From Variovorax sp. HW608 (GTDB lineage: Bacteria; Pseudomonadota; Gammaproteobacteria; Burkholderiales; Burkholderiaceae_C), in the NCBI RefSeq assembly GCF_900090195.1, contig NZ_LT607803.1, positions 1,674,001-1,738,000 on the forward strand: a stretch of 64,000 bases of DNA, in the 5' to 3' direction. This document shows, piece by piece, positions 47,760 through 57,131 of this stretch. The notes beneath the pieces were generated by a model. That model was not told the DNA's origin. It did not search any database and was given only the letters and a program-made list of their open reading frames with translations. The first letter of the stretch is position 1. Every line of letters starts with the position of its first letter. Position numbers and translations under genes: made by a program.

Positions 47760-48395
47760 CTACAAGGTGATCCACCCGTTGGCCACGGCGATCTTCAGCA
47801 GGGCGCTGGCGGAGTCCGCCCCCAGCTTGCGGCGCAGGCTGAAGCGATGTGTCTCGACGGTGCGCACGCTGATGTCGAGTTGGCGCGCCACCGCCTTGTT
47901 GCTGTGCCCGTGCGCCAGGAAGCGGAGGATCTCGTGTTCCCGCGCGGTGAGCTGTGGCGTCGCCGCTTCGGCCTGGGCGAGCACGTGCGCGATGCGCGGG
48001 CTGAAGTATTCGCCGCCGGCGCACACCTCGCTGATGGCGGTCAGGATCTCTTCTGTCGGGGACTCCTTGAGCACATAGGCGCGTGCCCCGGCGCGGATCG
48101 CACTCACCACGTACTCGCGGTTGTCGTACATGCTGAGCATCAGCACGCGGATCCCGGGATGCCGCGAGCGCAGGGCGGTGGCCAGCTCGATGCCGTTCAT
48201 GCCGCGCATGCCGACGTCGATCAGCATCAGGTCGGGCGGATCGGCCTTCGCCAGTTGCAGCGCCTCGGGGCCGCTCGACGCTTCGCCGATGACCTGCAGG
48301 TGCGTCACCACCGCCAGCCTCGCACGCAGGCCGTCGCGCACCAGGGCGTGGTCGTCCACGATCATCAGGCGGATGGGGGGAATCGGTGCGTCCAT
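47760..48395 (-). CDS. NarL/FixJ-family response regulator, 211 aa
   Basis: A receiver (1-125) with VDDHALVRDGL, phospho-acceptor Asp60 (LMLIDVGMRGMNG) and Lys in VLKESPTEE is joined to a LuxR-type helix-turn-helix (about 145-205, LTAREHEILRFLAHGHSNKAVARQLDISVRTVETHRFSLRRKL, in parts). The gene begins 8 bp after the sensor kinase stop, so they form a pair. It is divergent as a unit from the Liv-type ABC operon, which is the likely target. It converges with the DUF993 gene 9 bp away. Confidence 0.9.
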   Translation of the reverse strand: MDAPIPPIRLMIVDDHALVRDGLRARLAVVTHLQVIGEASSGPEALQLAKADPPDLMLIDVGMRGMNGIELATALRSRHPGIRVLMLSMYDNREYVVSAIRAGARAYVLKESPTEEILTAISEVCAGGEYFSPRIAHVLAQAEAATPQLTAREHEILRFLAHGHSNKAVARQLDISVRTVETHRFSLRRKLGADSASALLKIAVANGWITL

Positions 48396-48403
48396 GTTCT
48401 TCT

Positions 48404-49765
48404 TCAGGCCGTGACCTGCAGGGGAAAGCTCGCGACCAGCGACGTGCGGCCCGGCGTGGAGACGATCTGGAAGCTGCCCTGGTGGCGCTCGACGCGCTCG
48501 CGCATGTTGGTGAGGCCGATGCCGCGGTCCTTGCTCGACTCGACCTGCTGGACGTCGAAGCCCTGGCCGTCATCCACGATGCGCAGCTCGAGCCGCTCGT
48601 CCGAGTCGTCGAGGTAGATGTCGACCCGCTGCGCGCCGGCATGCCGCTCGATGTTGCGCAGGGCTTCCTGCGCGACGCGGAACAGGCTCACGGCCTGCAG
48701 CTCCGGCAGGTCGTCGTTCGCGCTCGACGACACATGGACCTGCAAGCCCTTGCGCTCGGCCAGCTCGTTGCCGATGTGTTCGAGTGCGGCCGGCAGCCCG
48801 AGGTCATCCAGCAACGCCGGTCGCAGGTCATGCGAAATGCGCCGCACCTCGCTGATGGCCTGCGAGAGAGCGCTGATCTCGCGGTCGATGGCCGTCACCG
48901 GCTCCCGGCCGGGATGGGCGAGCCGGTGGCCGACCAGCTCGAACTGGTACTTGATCGACACCAGCAGCTGGCAGATGTGGTCGTGCAGCTCGCGCGAGAC
49001 GCGCGCGCGTTCTTCCTCCTGCGAGGTCACGACCCGGTGCGCGAGCGCCTTGAGCTTGCGGTCGGCCTGCCGCTGCTCGGTGATGTTGAGCGCCATGCCG
49101 CCGGCGAACACCGCGAGCGCGGCCACCACCGCGACCGCTGCCAGCCCCCACAAGGTCTGGCGCACGCTCTCGAGCAGGCTGCCGCGCAGCCTGGCGGCGG
49201 CCGCATCGACGTCGTCGACGTAGATGCCGGTACCCAGCATCCAGCCCCAGCGCGGCAGCTCGATCGAGTAGCCGAGCTTGCGCTCGATGCGCCCGTTCGA
49301 CGGCTTGGGCCATTGGTAGGGCGTGAAGCCGCCGCCCTCGCGGGCGCGCCGGATCAGCTCGCGGATCATGTAGACGCCGTCGCCATCGCGCCGGTCCCAC
49401 AGGTTCTGCCCGATCAGATCGGGCTGCCGCGGATGCACCAGCACCTGCCCCTCCATGTCGTAGACGAAGAAGTAGCCGTCATCGCCGAAATTCATGCTGG
49501 CAAGGATGGCCTTGGCCTGCTCCTTGGCGGCTTCGTCGTCGCGCCCGGCGCCGTAGAGGGGGTCGATGGAAGTGAGCGCCAGCGCGACATAGTTGCGCAG
49601 CTCTTCGCGCTTGGTGTTGAGCAGCACCTCCTCGAGCACCTTGGCCTGGTCGCGGTCGAGGTGCTCGGTCTCGACGGCGAGCAGGCCGCCGATCAGCGCA
49701 ATGGCGAGCAGCAAGGGCGCAACGGCAAGCAGGAGGATCTTGGCCTTCGGTTTCATGGCCGGCAT
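48404..49765 (-). CDS. Cache-domain sensor histidine kinase (NarX/HPK7 type), 453 aa
   Basis: An N-terminal membrane helix (ILLLAVAPLLLAIALIGGLLA), a periplasmic single-Cache domain (about 35-185: FGDDGYFFVYDMEGQVLVHPRQPDLIGQNLWD), a second helix (TLWGLAAVAVVAALAVFAGGMAL), HisKA_3 with phospho-His in SRELHDHICQLLVSIKYQ, and HATPase_c (VAQEALRNIERHAGA, DDGQGFD). Cache domains of this type bind small carboxylates or amino acids. ATG 49765 or 49756 could be the start; neither has a good ribosome site. Pairs with the regulator downstream. Confidence 0.9.
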   Translation of the reverse strand: MPAMKPKAKILLLAVAPLLLAIALIGGLLAVETEHLDRDQAKVLEEVLLNTKREELRNYVALALTSIDPLYGAGRDDEAAKEQAKAILASMNFGDDGYFFVYDMEGQVLVHPRQPDLIGQNLWDRRDGDGVYMIRELIRRAREGGGFTPYQWPKPSNGRIERKLGYSIELPRWGWMLGTGIYVDDVDAAAARLRGSLLESVRQTLWGLAAVAVVAALAVFAGGMALNITEQRQADRKLKALAHRVVTSQEEERARVSRELHDHICQLLVSIKYQFELVGHRLAHPGREPVTAIDREISALSQAISEVRRISHDLRPALLDDLGLPAALEHIGNELAERKGLQVHVSSSANDDLPELQAVSLFRVAQEALRNIERHAGAQRVDIYLDDSDERLELRIVDDGQGFDVQQVESSKDRGIGLTNMRERVERHQGSFQIVSTPGRTSLVASFPLQVTA

Positions 49766-49924
49766 TGTGCTGCTGCGCGCATGGCTTGGCGGGGTGCCCC
49801 GCGGGTTCTCGTTTTCCCGTATGCAGAACTACGCAGACGCTCTCCGCATTGATGCGAATGGGTTGAACGCACGCTGAAAAAGACAATGGCCGGCACCAGA
49901 ACCAACGCAACAGGAGACAACACC

Positions 49925-51154
49925 TTGAACCGCTTCCACAAGACAGTGACCGCAGCATTCGTCCTGGCCGCCCTCAGCAGCGTGGCCATGGCGGCCGACC
50001 CGATCAAGATCGGCGTCGACGGGCCCTTCACCGGCGGCTCGTCCTCGATGGGCGTGAGCATGCGCGACGGCGTGCGCCTGGCCGCCGAGGAAATCAACAA
50101 GTCGGGCGGGGTGCTGGGTCGTCCGATCCAGCTGATCGAGCGCGACGACGAGGCCAAGAACGAGCGCGGCGTGCAGATCGCCCAGGAGTTCGTCAACAAG
50201 GAGAAGGTCACTGCCGTGGTGGGCTACATCAACACCGGCGTGGCGCTCGCTTCCCAGCGTTTCCTGCAGGACGCGAAGATCCCGGTCATGAACAACGTGG
50301 CGACCGGGTCGGTGGTGACGCACCAGTTCGACAAGGACCCGGACAACTACGTCTTCCGCAACGCCGCGCATGACAGCATCCAGGCGCCGATGATCGTGCA
50401 GGAGGCGGTGGTGCGCCGCGGCTACAAGAAGGTCGCGATCCTGGCCGACTCGACCAACTACGGCCAGCTCGGCCGCGAGGACCTGGAGAAGGCCCTCAAG
50501 AGCAAGGGCGTCACGCCGGTGGCGGTCGAGAAGTTCAACATCAAGGACGTCGACATGACGCCGCAGCTGCTCAAGGCCAAGGAAGCCGGCGCCGAGGCGA
50601 TCCTCACCTACGGCATCGGCCCCGAGCTGGCGCAGATCGCCAATGGCATGACCAAGCTGGGCTGGAAGGTGCCGATGGTCGGCAGCTGGACGCTCTCGAT
50701 GGCCAACTTCATCGACAACGCGGGGCCGGGCGGCGAGGGCGCGAGCATGCCGCAGACCTTCATCCAGGAAGCGACCACGGCCAAGCGCAAGCAGTTCATC
50801 GACAACTACGTCAAGACCTTCAAGCCCAAGAACAACCGCATGGATTCGCCGGTCTCCGCGGCCCAGGGCTATGACTCGATCTACCTGCTGGCCGCGGCGA
50901 TCAAGCAGGCGGGCAGCACGGACGGTCCGAAGATCAAGGAAGCGCTGGAGAACCTGAAGACGCCGGTCGAGGGCGTGGTGACGACGTACAACAACCCCTT
51001 CTCGAAGGGCGACCATGAGGCGATCACCGCGAACATCCCGGTGTTCGGCGTCGTCAAGGCCTCGCGCGTGGTGTTCGCGAGTACCCAGGACCAGAAGGAC
51101 GCGTCCACCGTGCGCGTGAAGGATGCGGCCGCCAATGCGGCCTTGATGAAGTAA
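49925..51154 (+). CDS. Liv-type ABC substrate-binding protein, 409 aa
   Basis: A periplasmic binding protein of the branched-chain amino-acid/amide type. Signal peptide MNRFHKTVTAAFVLAALSSVAMA, then DPIKIGVDGPFTGGSSSMGVSMRDGVRLAAEEINKSGGVLGRPIQL (in parts). The start is TTG 49925, preceded by AGGAGACAACACC; starting at ATG 49886 would place 13 polar residues before the signal peptide. Ligand unknown; the family also takes urea, amides and aromatic acids. A perfect terminator hairpin follows. Confidence 0.88.
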   Translation: MNRFHKTVTAAFVLAALSSVAMAADPIKIGVDGPFTGGSSSMGVSMRDGVRLAAEEINKSGGVLGRPIQLIERDDEAKNERGVQIAQEFVNKEKVTAVVGYINTGVALASQRFLQDAKIPVMNNVATGSVVTHQFDKDPDNYVFRNAAHDSIQAPMIVQEAVVRRGYKKVAILADSTNYGQLGREDLEKALKSKGVTPVAVEKFNIKDVDMTPQLLKAKEAGAEAILTYGIGPELAQIANGMTKLGWKVPMVGSWTLSMANFIDNAGPGGEGASMPQTFIQEATTAKRKQFIDNYVKTFKPKNNRMDSPVSAAQGYDSIYLLAAAIKQAGSTDGPKIKEALENLKTPVEGVVTTYNNPFSKGDHEAITANIPVFGVVKASRVVFASTQDQKDASTVRVKDAAANAALMK

Positions 51155-51186
51155 GCGCGTCGAGCCTCGGCAATCGAGCCGGCAAC

Positions 51187-51221
51187 GGCGCCGCCCCGGC
51201 CAGTCCGCGGCGGCGCCTTTT
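51187..51221 (+). terminator. rho-independent terminator between binding protein and permease
   Basis: GGCGCCGCC and GGCGGCGCC form a perfect 9-bp GC stem with a 13-base loop, followed by TTTT. It would attenuate transcription into the permease genes and keep the binding protein in excess. Confidence 0.75.
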
Positions 51222-51256
51222 GCTGCACCCGCTCCAGGACACCGTCACTCACTGCC

Positions 51257-52132
51257 ATGCAAATCCTCACCCAACTCATCTACAGCGGCATCGCGCTGGG
51301 CATGATCTATGCGGTCATCGCCTTCGGCTACCAGCTGACCTTTGCCACCTCGGACACCCTCAACTTCGGGCAGGGCGAGGCGCTCATGCTGGGCGCGCTG
51401 GTCGGGCTGACGCTGGTCGGCCTCGGCGTGAACTACTGGCTCATGATTCCGATCGTGTGCGTGTTCGGCGTCTTCCAGGGTGCGGTGGTGGAACGCATCG
51501 GCGTGAGGCCGGCCATCAAGATCAAGTCGGAGTTCGGCTGGATCATGTCGACGATCGCGCTGGGCATCATCTTCAAGAACGTGGCCGAGAACGTGTGGGG
51601 ACGCGACGACCTGAGGTTCCCGTCGCCGCTGCCGGAATCGCCGCTCAAGTTCCTGGGCGCGAACGTGCTTCCGATGGAGATCCTGGTGGTCTGCGGCGCC
51701 GTGCTGATGATGCTGGCGGTGGAGTTCTTCAACCGCAGGACGATCTACGGCAAGGCCGTGGTCGCGACCTTCAACGACCGCGACGCCGCCAAGCTGATGG
51801 GCATCAACACGGGGCTGGTGATCACCTTCTCGTATGCGCTTTCGTCGGCGACCGCGGCCTTCGCCGGCGTGCTGATCGCGCCGCTGACCCTCACCGGCGC
51901 CACCATGGGCGCGGTGCTCGGCCTGAAGGCCTTCGCCGTGGCGATCATCGGCGGCCTGACCAGCGGCATGGGCATCGTGGTGGGCGGGATCATCCTGGGC
52001 ATCGCCGAGACGACGACCGGCTTCTACATCAGCACCGGCTACAAGGACGTGCCGGGCCTGGTGCTGCTCTTGATCGTGCTGGCCGTGCGGCCGCAGGGCC
52101 TGTTCGGCAAGACCGCCATCAAGAAGGTGTGA
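51257..52132 (+). CDS. LivH-type ABC permease, 291 aa
   Basis: Eight or so transmembrane helices with family motifs YSGIALGMIYAVIAFGYQLTFATSDTLNFGQGEALMLGA (in parts), NDRDAAKLMGINTG, and GLKAFAVAIIGGLTSGMGIVVGGIILGIAE. It is the LivH subunit of the importer and precedes the LivM-LivG fusion by 8 bp. Its ribosome site is weak, consistent with lower expression than the binding protein. Confidence 0.9.
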   Translation: MQILTQLIYSGIALGMIYAVIAFGYQLTFATSDTLNFGQGEALMLGALVGLTLVGLGVNYWLMIPIVCVFGVFQGAVVERIGVRPAIKIKSEFGWIMSTIALGIIFKNVAENVWGRDDLRFPSPLPESPLKFLGANVLPMEILVVCGAVLMMLAVEFFNRRTIYGKAVVATFNDRDAAKLMGINTGLVITFSYALSSATAAFAGVLIAPLTLTGATMGAVLGLKAFAVAIIGGLTSGMGIVVGGIILGIAETTTGFYISTGYKDVPGLVLLLIVLAVRPQGLFGKTAIKKV

Positions 52133-52140
52133 GCGCGCCC

Positions 52141-54126
52141 ATGAAGCAACAACAACGACAACCATCCATGAAGACGAGCCACCTGCTGCTGGCCATCGCC
52201 GGCGCAGCGGCGCTGCTGCTGTTTCCGGTGGCCATCGACAATGCCTACTACATCCATCTGCTGGAGACGATCGCGATCTACGCGATCCTGATCTTCGGGC
52301 TCGACATCGTCGTCGGCTATACCGGGCAGGTGTCGCTCGGCCATGCGGGGCTCTTCGGCATCGGCGCCTACACGGCCGGCGTGCTGGTCTTCAAGCTGGG
52401 CGCGCCGGTGCTGCTGACCCTGGTCGCGGCGATCGGGGTCACGGCGGCGTTCGGCGCGATCCTCGCGCTGCCGGCGCTGCGGGTCACGGGGCCCTACCTG
52501 GCCATGGTCACGCTGGCCTTCGGGACCATCGTGCAGATCCTCATCAACGAGATGAGCTTCCTCACCGAGGGGCCAATGGGCATCAAGCTCGACAAGCCGG
52601 TCCTGCTCGGCCACAAGCTTGACGAGCGCGGCTACTACTGGCTGGTCGCGGTGCTGCTGCTGCTGTCGCTGGTGGTGGTGCATCGCATCCTGCGCTCGCA
52701 CCTCGGGCGCGCCTTCGAGGCCTTGCGGGGCAGCCCGGTGGCGTCCGACTGCATGGGCGTGTCGGTCTACCGCTACAAGGTCTATGCCTTCGTGATCAGC
52801 GCCGGCTTCGCCGGGCTCGCCGGGAGCCTGTACGCCTTCTCGGAGCAGTACATCTCGCCCAACACCTACAACTTCGAACTCACGGTGCTCTTCCTGCTGG
52901 CGGTGATCATGGGCGGGCGCAAGAGCCGCATCGGCTCCATGCTGGGGGCGGCCGTCATCGTGCTGCTGCCCAAGCTGCTGGACGATGTCGAGATGTTCCG
53001 CTGGGTCTCCGTCGCGCTCGCGCTGGTGGTCCTCGCGACCGCGGCCTTCGCGATCCGCCGCCGGCGCGCGACACCGCTGCAGATGGCGATCCCGGTGGTG
53101 GGCAGCGTCGCGCTCGCCGTGCTGGCCTTCTGCCTCGACACGATGACGGATTGGCGGCTGTCGATCTTCGGCGCGATCATGCTCTTCGTCGTCTACTACC
53201 TGCAGGACGGCATCGTCGGCTTCGTGCGCAGCGCGTTCAACATGAAGCGCCCGGGCCTGGAGGGCGAGGCGTCGATCGGGGAGGGCGTCGCGCCCGGGGC
53301 CGCCATCGCCACGGCGTCGCAGGCCGGGGGCGGCGAGCAATTGTTGCAGGCGCGGGGCGTGCTGATGCAGTTCGGCGGCCTGAAGGCGCTCAACAACGTC
53401 GACCTGGACATACGGCGCGGCACCATCCACGGACTGATCGGGCCCAACGGCTCGGGCAAGAGCACGATGATGAACGTGCTCACCGGCATCTACGTGCCGA
53501 CGGCGGGGGCGCTTGGCTTCGCGGGTAGTTCGCTGGTCGGGCGCAGTTCGTCGGACATCGCGCTGTCGGGCATCGCGCGCACCTTCCAGAACGTGCAGCT
53601 CTTCGGCGAGATGACCGCGCTGCAGAACGTGCAGGTCGGCCTGCATCACAGCTTCGACAGCAACCTGCTGGACGTGGCGCTGCACACGCCGCGCTACCGG
53701 CGCGAGCGCGATGCGGCGGTGCGGCGCGGCATGGGCCTCCTGGCCTTCGTCGGCCTGGCCGAGTACGCGACCGAGGAGGCGCGCAATCTGCCCTACGGCA
53801 AGCAGCGCCTGCTGGAGATCGCCCGCGCGCTGGCGCTGGACCCGCAACTGCTGCTGCTGGACGAGCCCGCCGCCGGCCTCACGGCGCCGGACATCAAGGA
53901 GCTGATCGCGATCATCCGCAAGATCCGGGAGCACGGCGTGACCGTGATCCTCATCGAGCACCACATGGACGTGGTCATGAGCATGTGCGACACCGTGTCG
54001 GTGCTCGACTTCGGCCAGAAGATCGCCGAGGGCGTGCCGGCGCAGGTCCAGGCCGACGAGAAGGTCATCGAGGCCTACCTCGGCGGCCAGGACGCCGGCG
54101 CCCAAGCCGACCTGAAAGCCGCCTGA
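52141..54126 (+). CDS. LivM-LivG fusion: ABC permease plus ATPase, 661 aa
   Basis: Residues about 1-375 are a LivM permease (AIYAILIFGLDIVVGYTGQVSLGHAGLFGIGAYTAG, FEALRGSPVASDCMGVSVYRYK), with extra helices to about 385. A linker (EGEASIGEGVAPGAAIATASQAG) leads to a LivG ATPase (about 405-655) with Walker A GPNGSGKST, NLPYGKQRLLEIARAL as signature, LLLLDEPAAGLT and EHHMDVVM. The fusion fixes stoichiometry of these subunits. LivF follows after 13 bp. Confidence 0.92.
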   Translation: MKQQQRQPSMKTSHLLLAIAGAAALLLFPVAIDNAYYIHLLETIAIYAILIFGLDIVVGYTGQVSLGHAGLFGIGAYTAGVLVFKLGAPVLLTLVAAIGVTAAFGAILALPALRVTGPYLAMVTLAFGTIVQILINEMSFLTEGPMGIKLDKPVLLGHKLDERGYYWLVAVLLLLSLVVVHRILRSHLGRAFEALRGSPVASDCMGVSVYRYKVYAFVISAGFAGLAGSLYAFSEQYISPNTYNFELTVLFLLAVIMGGRKSRIGSMLGAAVIVLLPKLLDDVEMFRWVSVALALVVLATAAFAIRRRRATPLQMAIPVVGSVALAVLAFCLDTMTDWRLSIFGAIMLFVVYYLQDGIVGFVRSAFNMKRPGLEGEASIGEGVAPGAAIATASQAGGGEQLLQARGVLMQFGGLKALNNVDLDIRRGTIHGLIGPNGSGKSTMMNVLTGIYVPTAGALGFAGSSLVGRSSSDIALSGIARTFQNVQLFGEMTALQNVQVGLHHSFDSNLLDVALHTPRYRRERDAAVRRGMGLLAFVGLAEYATEEARNLPYGKQRLLEIARALALDPQLLLLDEPAAGLTAPDIKELIAIIRKIREHGVTVILIEHHMDVVMSMCDTVSVLDFGQKIAEGVPAQVQADEKVIEAYLGGQDAGAQADLKAA

Positions 54127-54139
54127 GCGAGGCAAGCCT

Positions 54140-54862
54140 ATGTTGACCATCAAGAATCTTCATGCCGGCTACGGCAAGGTGCAGGTGCTGCACGGGATCT
54201 CGATCGAGGTGCCGAAGGGCAAGGTCGTGACCCTCATCGGTTCGAACGGTGCGGGCAAGACGACGACCATGCGCGCCGTCTCGGGAATGATCGCGCCGAC
54301 CTCCGGCGAGATCGTGCTCAACGGCAGGCGCATCGATGGCCTGGAGTCCTACCACATTGCCAAGCACGGCCTCGCGCACTCGCCCGAGGGCCGACGCGTC
54401 TTCGCGACCATGACGGTGACCGACAACCTCGTGCTCGGCGCTTTCCCGCGCCTGACCGGCAGCCGCCCGCGCGGCGACGTCTCGCGTGACCTGGAGCGGG
54501 CCATGGAGTTGTTCCCGCGGCTGAAGGAGCGGCGCACGCAACTGGCCGGCACCTTGTCGGGCGGCGAGCAGCAGATGCTTGCCATGGCGCGTGCCGTGAT
54601 GCTGAACCCCGAGGTGGTGCTGCTCGACGAACCTTCGATGGGCCTGGCGCCGATCCTGGTGACCGAAGTGTTCCGCATCATCGAGCGGCTGAAGAGCGAA
54701 GGCGTCACGATGCTGCTCGTCGAGCAGTTCGCGGCTGCGGCGCTCGGCGTGGCGGACTATGGCTACGTGCTGGAGAACGGGCGCATCTCCCTGCACGGGC
54801 CGGCGGAGAAACTGCGCGACGATCCGGCCGTGAAGGCGGCTTATCTGGGCGGCGGTCACTGA
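54140..54862 (+). CDS. LivF-type ABC ATPase, 240 aa
   Basis: Walker A GSNGAGKTT, Q-loop LAHSPEGRRVFATMTV, signature LSGGEQQMLAMARAV, Walker B VVLLDEPSMGLAP and switch VEQFAAAAL are complete. It partners the LivG half of the preceding fusion. Last gene of the ABC operon. The following 153 bp (54863-55015) hold no gene and probably carry the next promoter. Confidence 0.92.
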   Translation: MLTIKNLHAGYGKVQVLHGISIEVPKGKVVTLIGSNGAGKTTTMRAVSGMIAPTSGEIVLNGRRIDGLESYHIAKHGLAHSPEGRRVFATMTVTDNLVLGAFPRLTGSRPRGDVSRDLERAMELFPRLKERRTQLAGTLSGGEQQMLAMARAVMLNPEVVLLDEPSMGLAPILVTEVFRIIERLKSEGVTMLLVEQFAAAALGVADYGYVLENGRISLHGPAEKLRDDPAVKAAYLGGGH

Positions 54863-55015
54863 GGCCGGCTGTTTGACCGTATCGGAGCTGGCGCGTCGGG
54901 CATTACGGGGATTCAAGGCTTCGCCGACACGCTGGCGGCTTGACCCAGATCATTTCGCATCGGCGAGCAACCGCTATCTTCTGGCTCCAGTCATCTCGGA
55001 GCGTGGCAAGCGGTC

Positions 55016-56113
55016 ATGAACAGGCGAACCTACTTACTCGGCGGCGGCGCGATCGCTCTCGGAGCGGCCGCGCTGGCAACAACCAGCGTCCTGCAAATGG
55101 GCTCCGAGGAAGGACATCGGGCCGCCGCTCGAGCGCAGAGGGCGCCGCTTCCGGATGCGCCTGAGCTCGAGGAACTGGTGCGCTATGCGACGCTTGCGGC
55201 AAATGGCCACAACACGCAGCCCTGGAAGTTTCAGCTTGGGCGCGGCCAGATTGCCATCTGGCCAGATTTCTCGCGGCGAACCCCGGCGGTCGATCCGGAC
55301 GACCATCATCTCTTCTTCAGTCTCGGGTGCGCCGCGGAGAACCTCTCTCTCTCCGCCGCCGCGCGCGGGCGTCCGGGCGCGACGCACTTCGACGCGCGGG
55401 ACGGCGGGCATGTGGTGTTCGAATTCATCGAAGGCGCGCGTGCGCATTCGACGCTGTTCGACGCGATCCCCAGGCGGCAGTCGACGCGCGCCGATTTCGA
55501 TGGCCGTGCAGTGGGTTCCGCGGAGCTCGAGATCCTGGCCGACGTGGTCCCCGCGTCGCAGGGAGTCGCGCTGGAGCTGGTGACGGACAGGGCGAAGATC
55601 GAGCGCATTCGCGACCTCGTCGTCGCTGGCAACGACGTGCAGATGGCCGATCGCGCCTTCGTGTCCGAACTGAGGCGCTGGCTTCGCTTCAACCCCCGTC
55701 AGGCCATGGAAACCGGCGATGGACTGTTCGTGGGCACAACCGGCAATCCGTCGATGCCGACCTGGCTCGGCCGCTCGATGTTCGAACTGGCCTTCCGCGC
55801 AGCGGCGGAAGATGACAAGTACGCAAGCCAACTTCGGACCTCCTCGGGCGTTGCCGTCTTCTTCGCCGAGCAGGCAAGTCCCGAGCATTGGGTGCGCGCC
55901 GGCCAGGCGTGCCAGCGCTTCGCGCTGCAGGCGACGGCGCTCGGCATGAAGCTCTCCTTCGTCAATCAGCCCGTCGAGGTGGGTGGCCTGCGAAAAGAAC
56001 TTTCGGCACTGGTCGGCATGAAGGATCGGCGTCCCGATGCAGTGCTGCGTTTCGGCTACGGCCCGAGCCTTCCCTATGCGCTTCGGCGGCCAGTCGGGTC
56101 TGTCGTCGTTTGA
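55016..56113 (+). CDS. Acg-family FMN-binding protein with Tat-like signal, 365 aa
   Basis: An N-terminal twin-arginine-type signal (MNRRTYLLGGGAIALGAAALATT) precedes a duplicated nitroreductase fold: LEELVRYATLAANGHNTQPWKFQLG, IPRRQSTRADFDGRAVG, ERIRDLVVAGNDVQMADRAF and a C-terminal segment (ALQATALGMKLSFVNQPVEV). It resembles the Mycobacterium Acg group, which sequesters or uses FMN under hypoxia; the exact reaction is unknown. It converges with a nitroreductase gene 25 bp away. Confidence 0.8.
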   Translation: MNRRTYLLGGGAIALGAAALATTSVLQMGSEEGHRAAARAQRAPLPDAPELEELVRYATLAANGHNTQPWKFQLGRGQIAIWPDFSRRTPAVDPDDHHLFFSLGCAAENLSLSAAARGRPGATHFDARDGGHVVFEFIEGARAHSTLFDAIPRRQSTRADFDGRAVGSAELEILADVVPASQGVALELVTDRAKIERIRDLVVAGNDVQMADRAFVSELRRWLRFNPRQAMETGDGLFVGTTGNPSMPTWLGRSMFELAFRAAAEDDKYASQLRTSSGVAVFFAEQASPEHWVRAGQACQRFALQATALGMKLSFVNQPVEVGGLRKELSALVGMKDRRPDAVLRFGYGPSLPYALRRPVGSVVV

Positions 56114-56138
56114 GTTGGCTGGTGCTCGGCGCGGACAA

Positions 56139-56882
56139 TCAGACCCGCTGGACGTAACGCTCGCGCTCAAAGCGATATTGCGGCATCACACCGCCCTCGG
56201 CACGACGGCCGGCGGCAATGACCATGACGACACGCGCCGCGCGCGGCAGCTTGAGCAGGCGCTTCAGGCGCGGCTCATCGAATCCTTCCATGGCGCAGCT
56301 GTCGTAGCCGGCCGCGCGAAGCGCAAGCATCAGGTTCTGGCACGCGAGCGCCGTGGTCCTTGTCGCCCACAGCACCTGGCCCGACCGGCCGACTTCGACA
56401 CGCCACGACACCGTGAAAAGCCCGATGCCCCAGGTCACCAGCCGCTTGAGTGGAGCGAGGAAGTGGAACGGGCCGTCCATGAAGATCAGCGGAATCTGGA
56501 GTTGGTACTTCAATGCCATCAATGGGGGCAGCCGACCCGGCGTTTCCTCACGCGCAATCGCTGCCAGCATCAGCTTGCGGCCGGACCGCCAGAAATCCGG
56601 TCGCGCCACCGCGACGACCAGGTTGGGTGCCTTTGTCGCCGGTTGATCCAGGCAGCAATGACGCAGCAGATCCAGCTTGGCTCCATCGCGTACATCGATG
56701 AATTGCCAGGATTCGAGGTTGTGCGATGTGGGCGCCAGCAGGGCAAGGTCGAGACATGCGTCCATGACATCGACGGGAACGGGTTCCGGCAGATAGGCGC
56801 GCACGGACCGGCGGGTGCGCACGACTTTGGAAAAAGCCTCGAAGTCGCAAACCAGATCGGCTTGATTCAGGCAATCGGTCAT
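56139..56882 (-). CDS. nitroreductase-family flavoprotein, 247 aa
   Basis: A nitro-FMN-reductase fold: the FMN-phosphate motif VVRTRRSVRAYLPEPVP, LALLAPTSHNLESWQFIDV, and the C-terminal LALRAAGYDSCAMEGFDE. The start MTDCLNQADL is chosen by domain boundaries; an upstream Met would add Arg/Ser-rich low-complexity sequence. An inserted segment (FHFLAPLKRLVTWGIGLFTVSW) makes it longer than minimal nitroreductases. It is divergent from the pseudo-receiver gene; the gap contains a TAGGG-N5-CCCTA box. Confidence 0.82.
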   Translation of the reverse strand: MTDCLNQADLVCDFEAFSKVVRTRRSVRAYLPEPVPVDVMDACLDLALLAPTSHNLESWQFIDVRDGAKLDLLRHCCLDQPATKAPNLVVAVARPDFWRSGRKLMLAAIAREETPGRLPPLMALKYQLQIPLIFMDGPFHFLAPLKRLVTWGIGLFTVSWRVEVGRSGQVLWATRTTALACQNLMLALRAAGYDSCAMEGFDEPRLKRLLKLPRAARVVMVIAAGRRAEGGVMPQYRFERERYVQRV

Positions 56883-57061
56883 GTCCTGAAGGCTGGGATA
56901 TGGGCGTATCGATCCGCGATCGCTCGCAACGCGCACACTTTGGCGCCGAACCGGCGACGTCGCATTGATGCAGCGCAAAGGCCAGCGATGGTGTTTCAGG
57001 GATGCGGAGACCCCGACCCACATCCAACCAAAGTAGGATTTGCGCGCCGTCATGCCCAGGC

Positions 57062-57076
57062 TAGGGTTCCGCCCTA
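57062..57076. promoter_or_regulatory. TAGGG-N5-CCCTA palindrome
   Basis: TAGGGTTCCGCCCTA has 5-base arms like those at 11732 and 18807/18826 but a spacer one base longer. It lies between the divergent nitroreductase and pseudo-receiver genes. Whether it is recognised by the same protein is uncertain. Confidence 0.35.
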
Positions 57077-57131
57077 TTCGCGCACCACGTCAGGGATGGA
57101 CAAATCTGTTCAATCGTGAAGGAGCGGAGCG

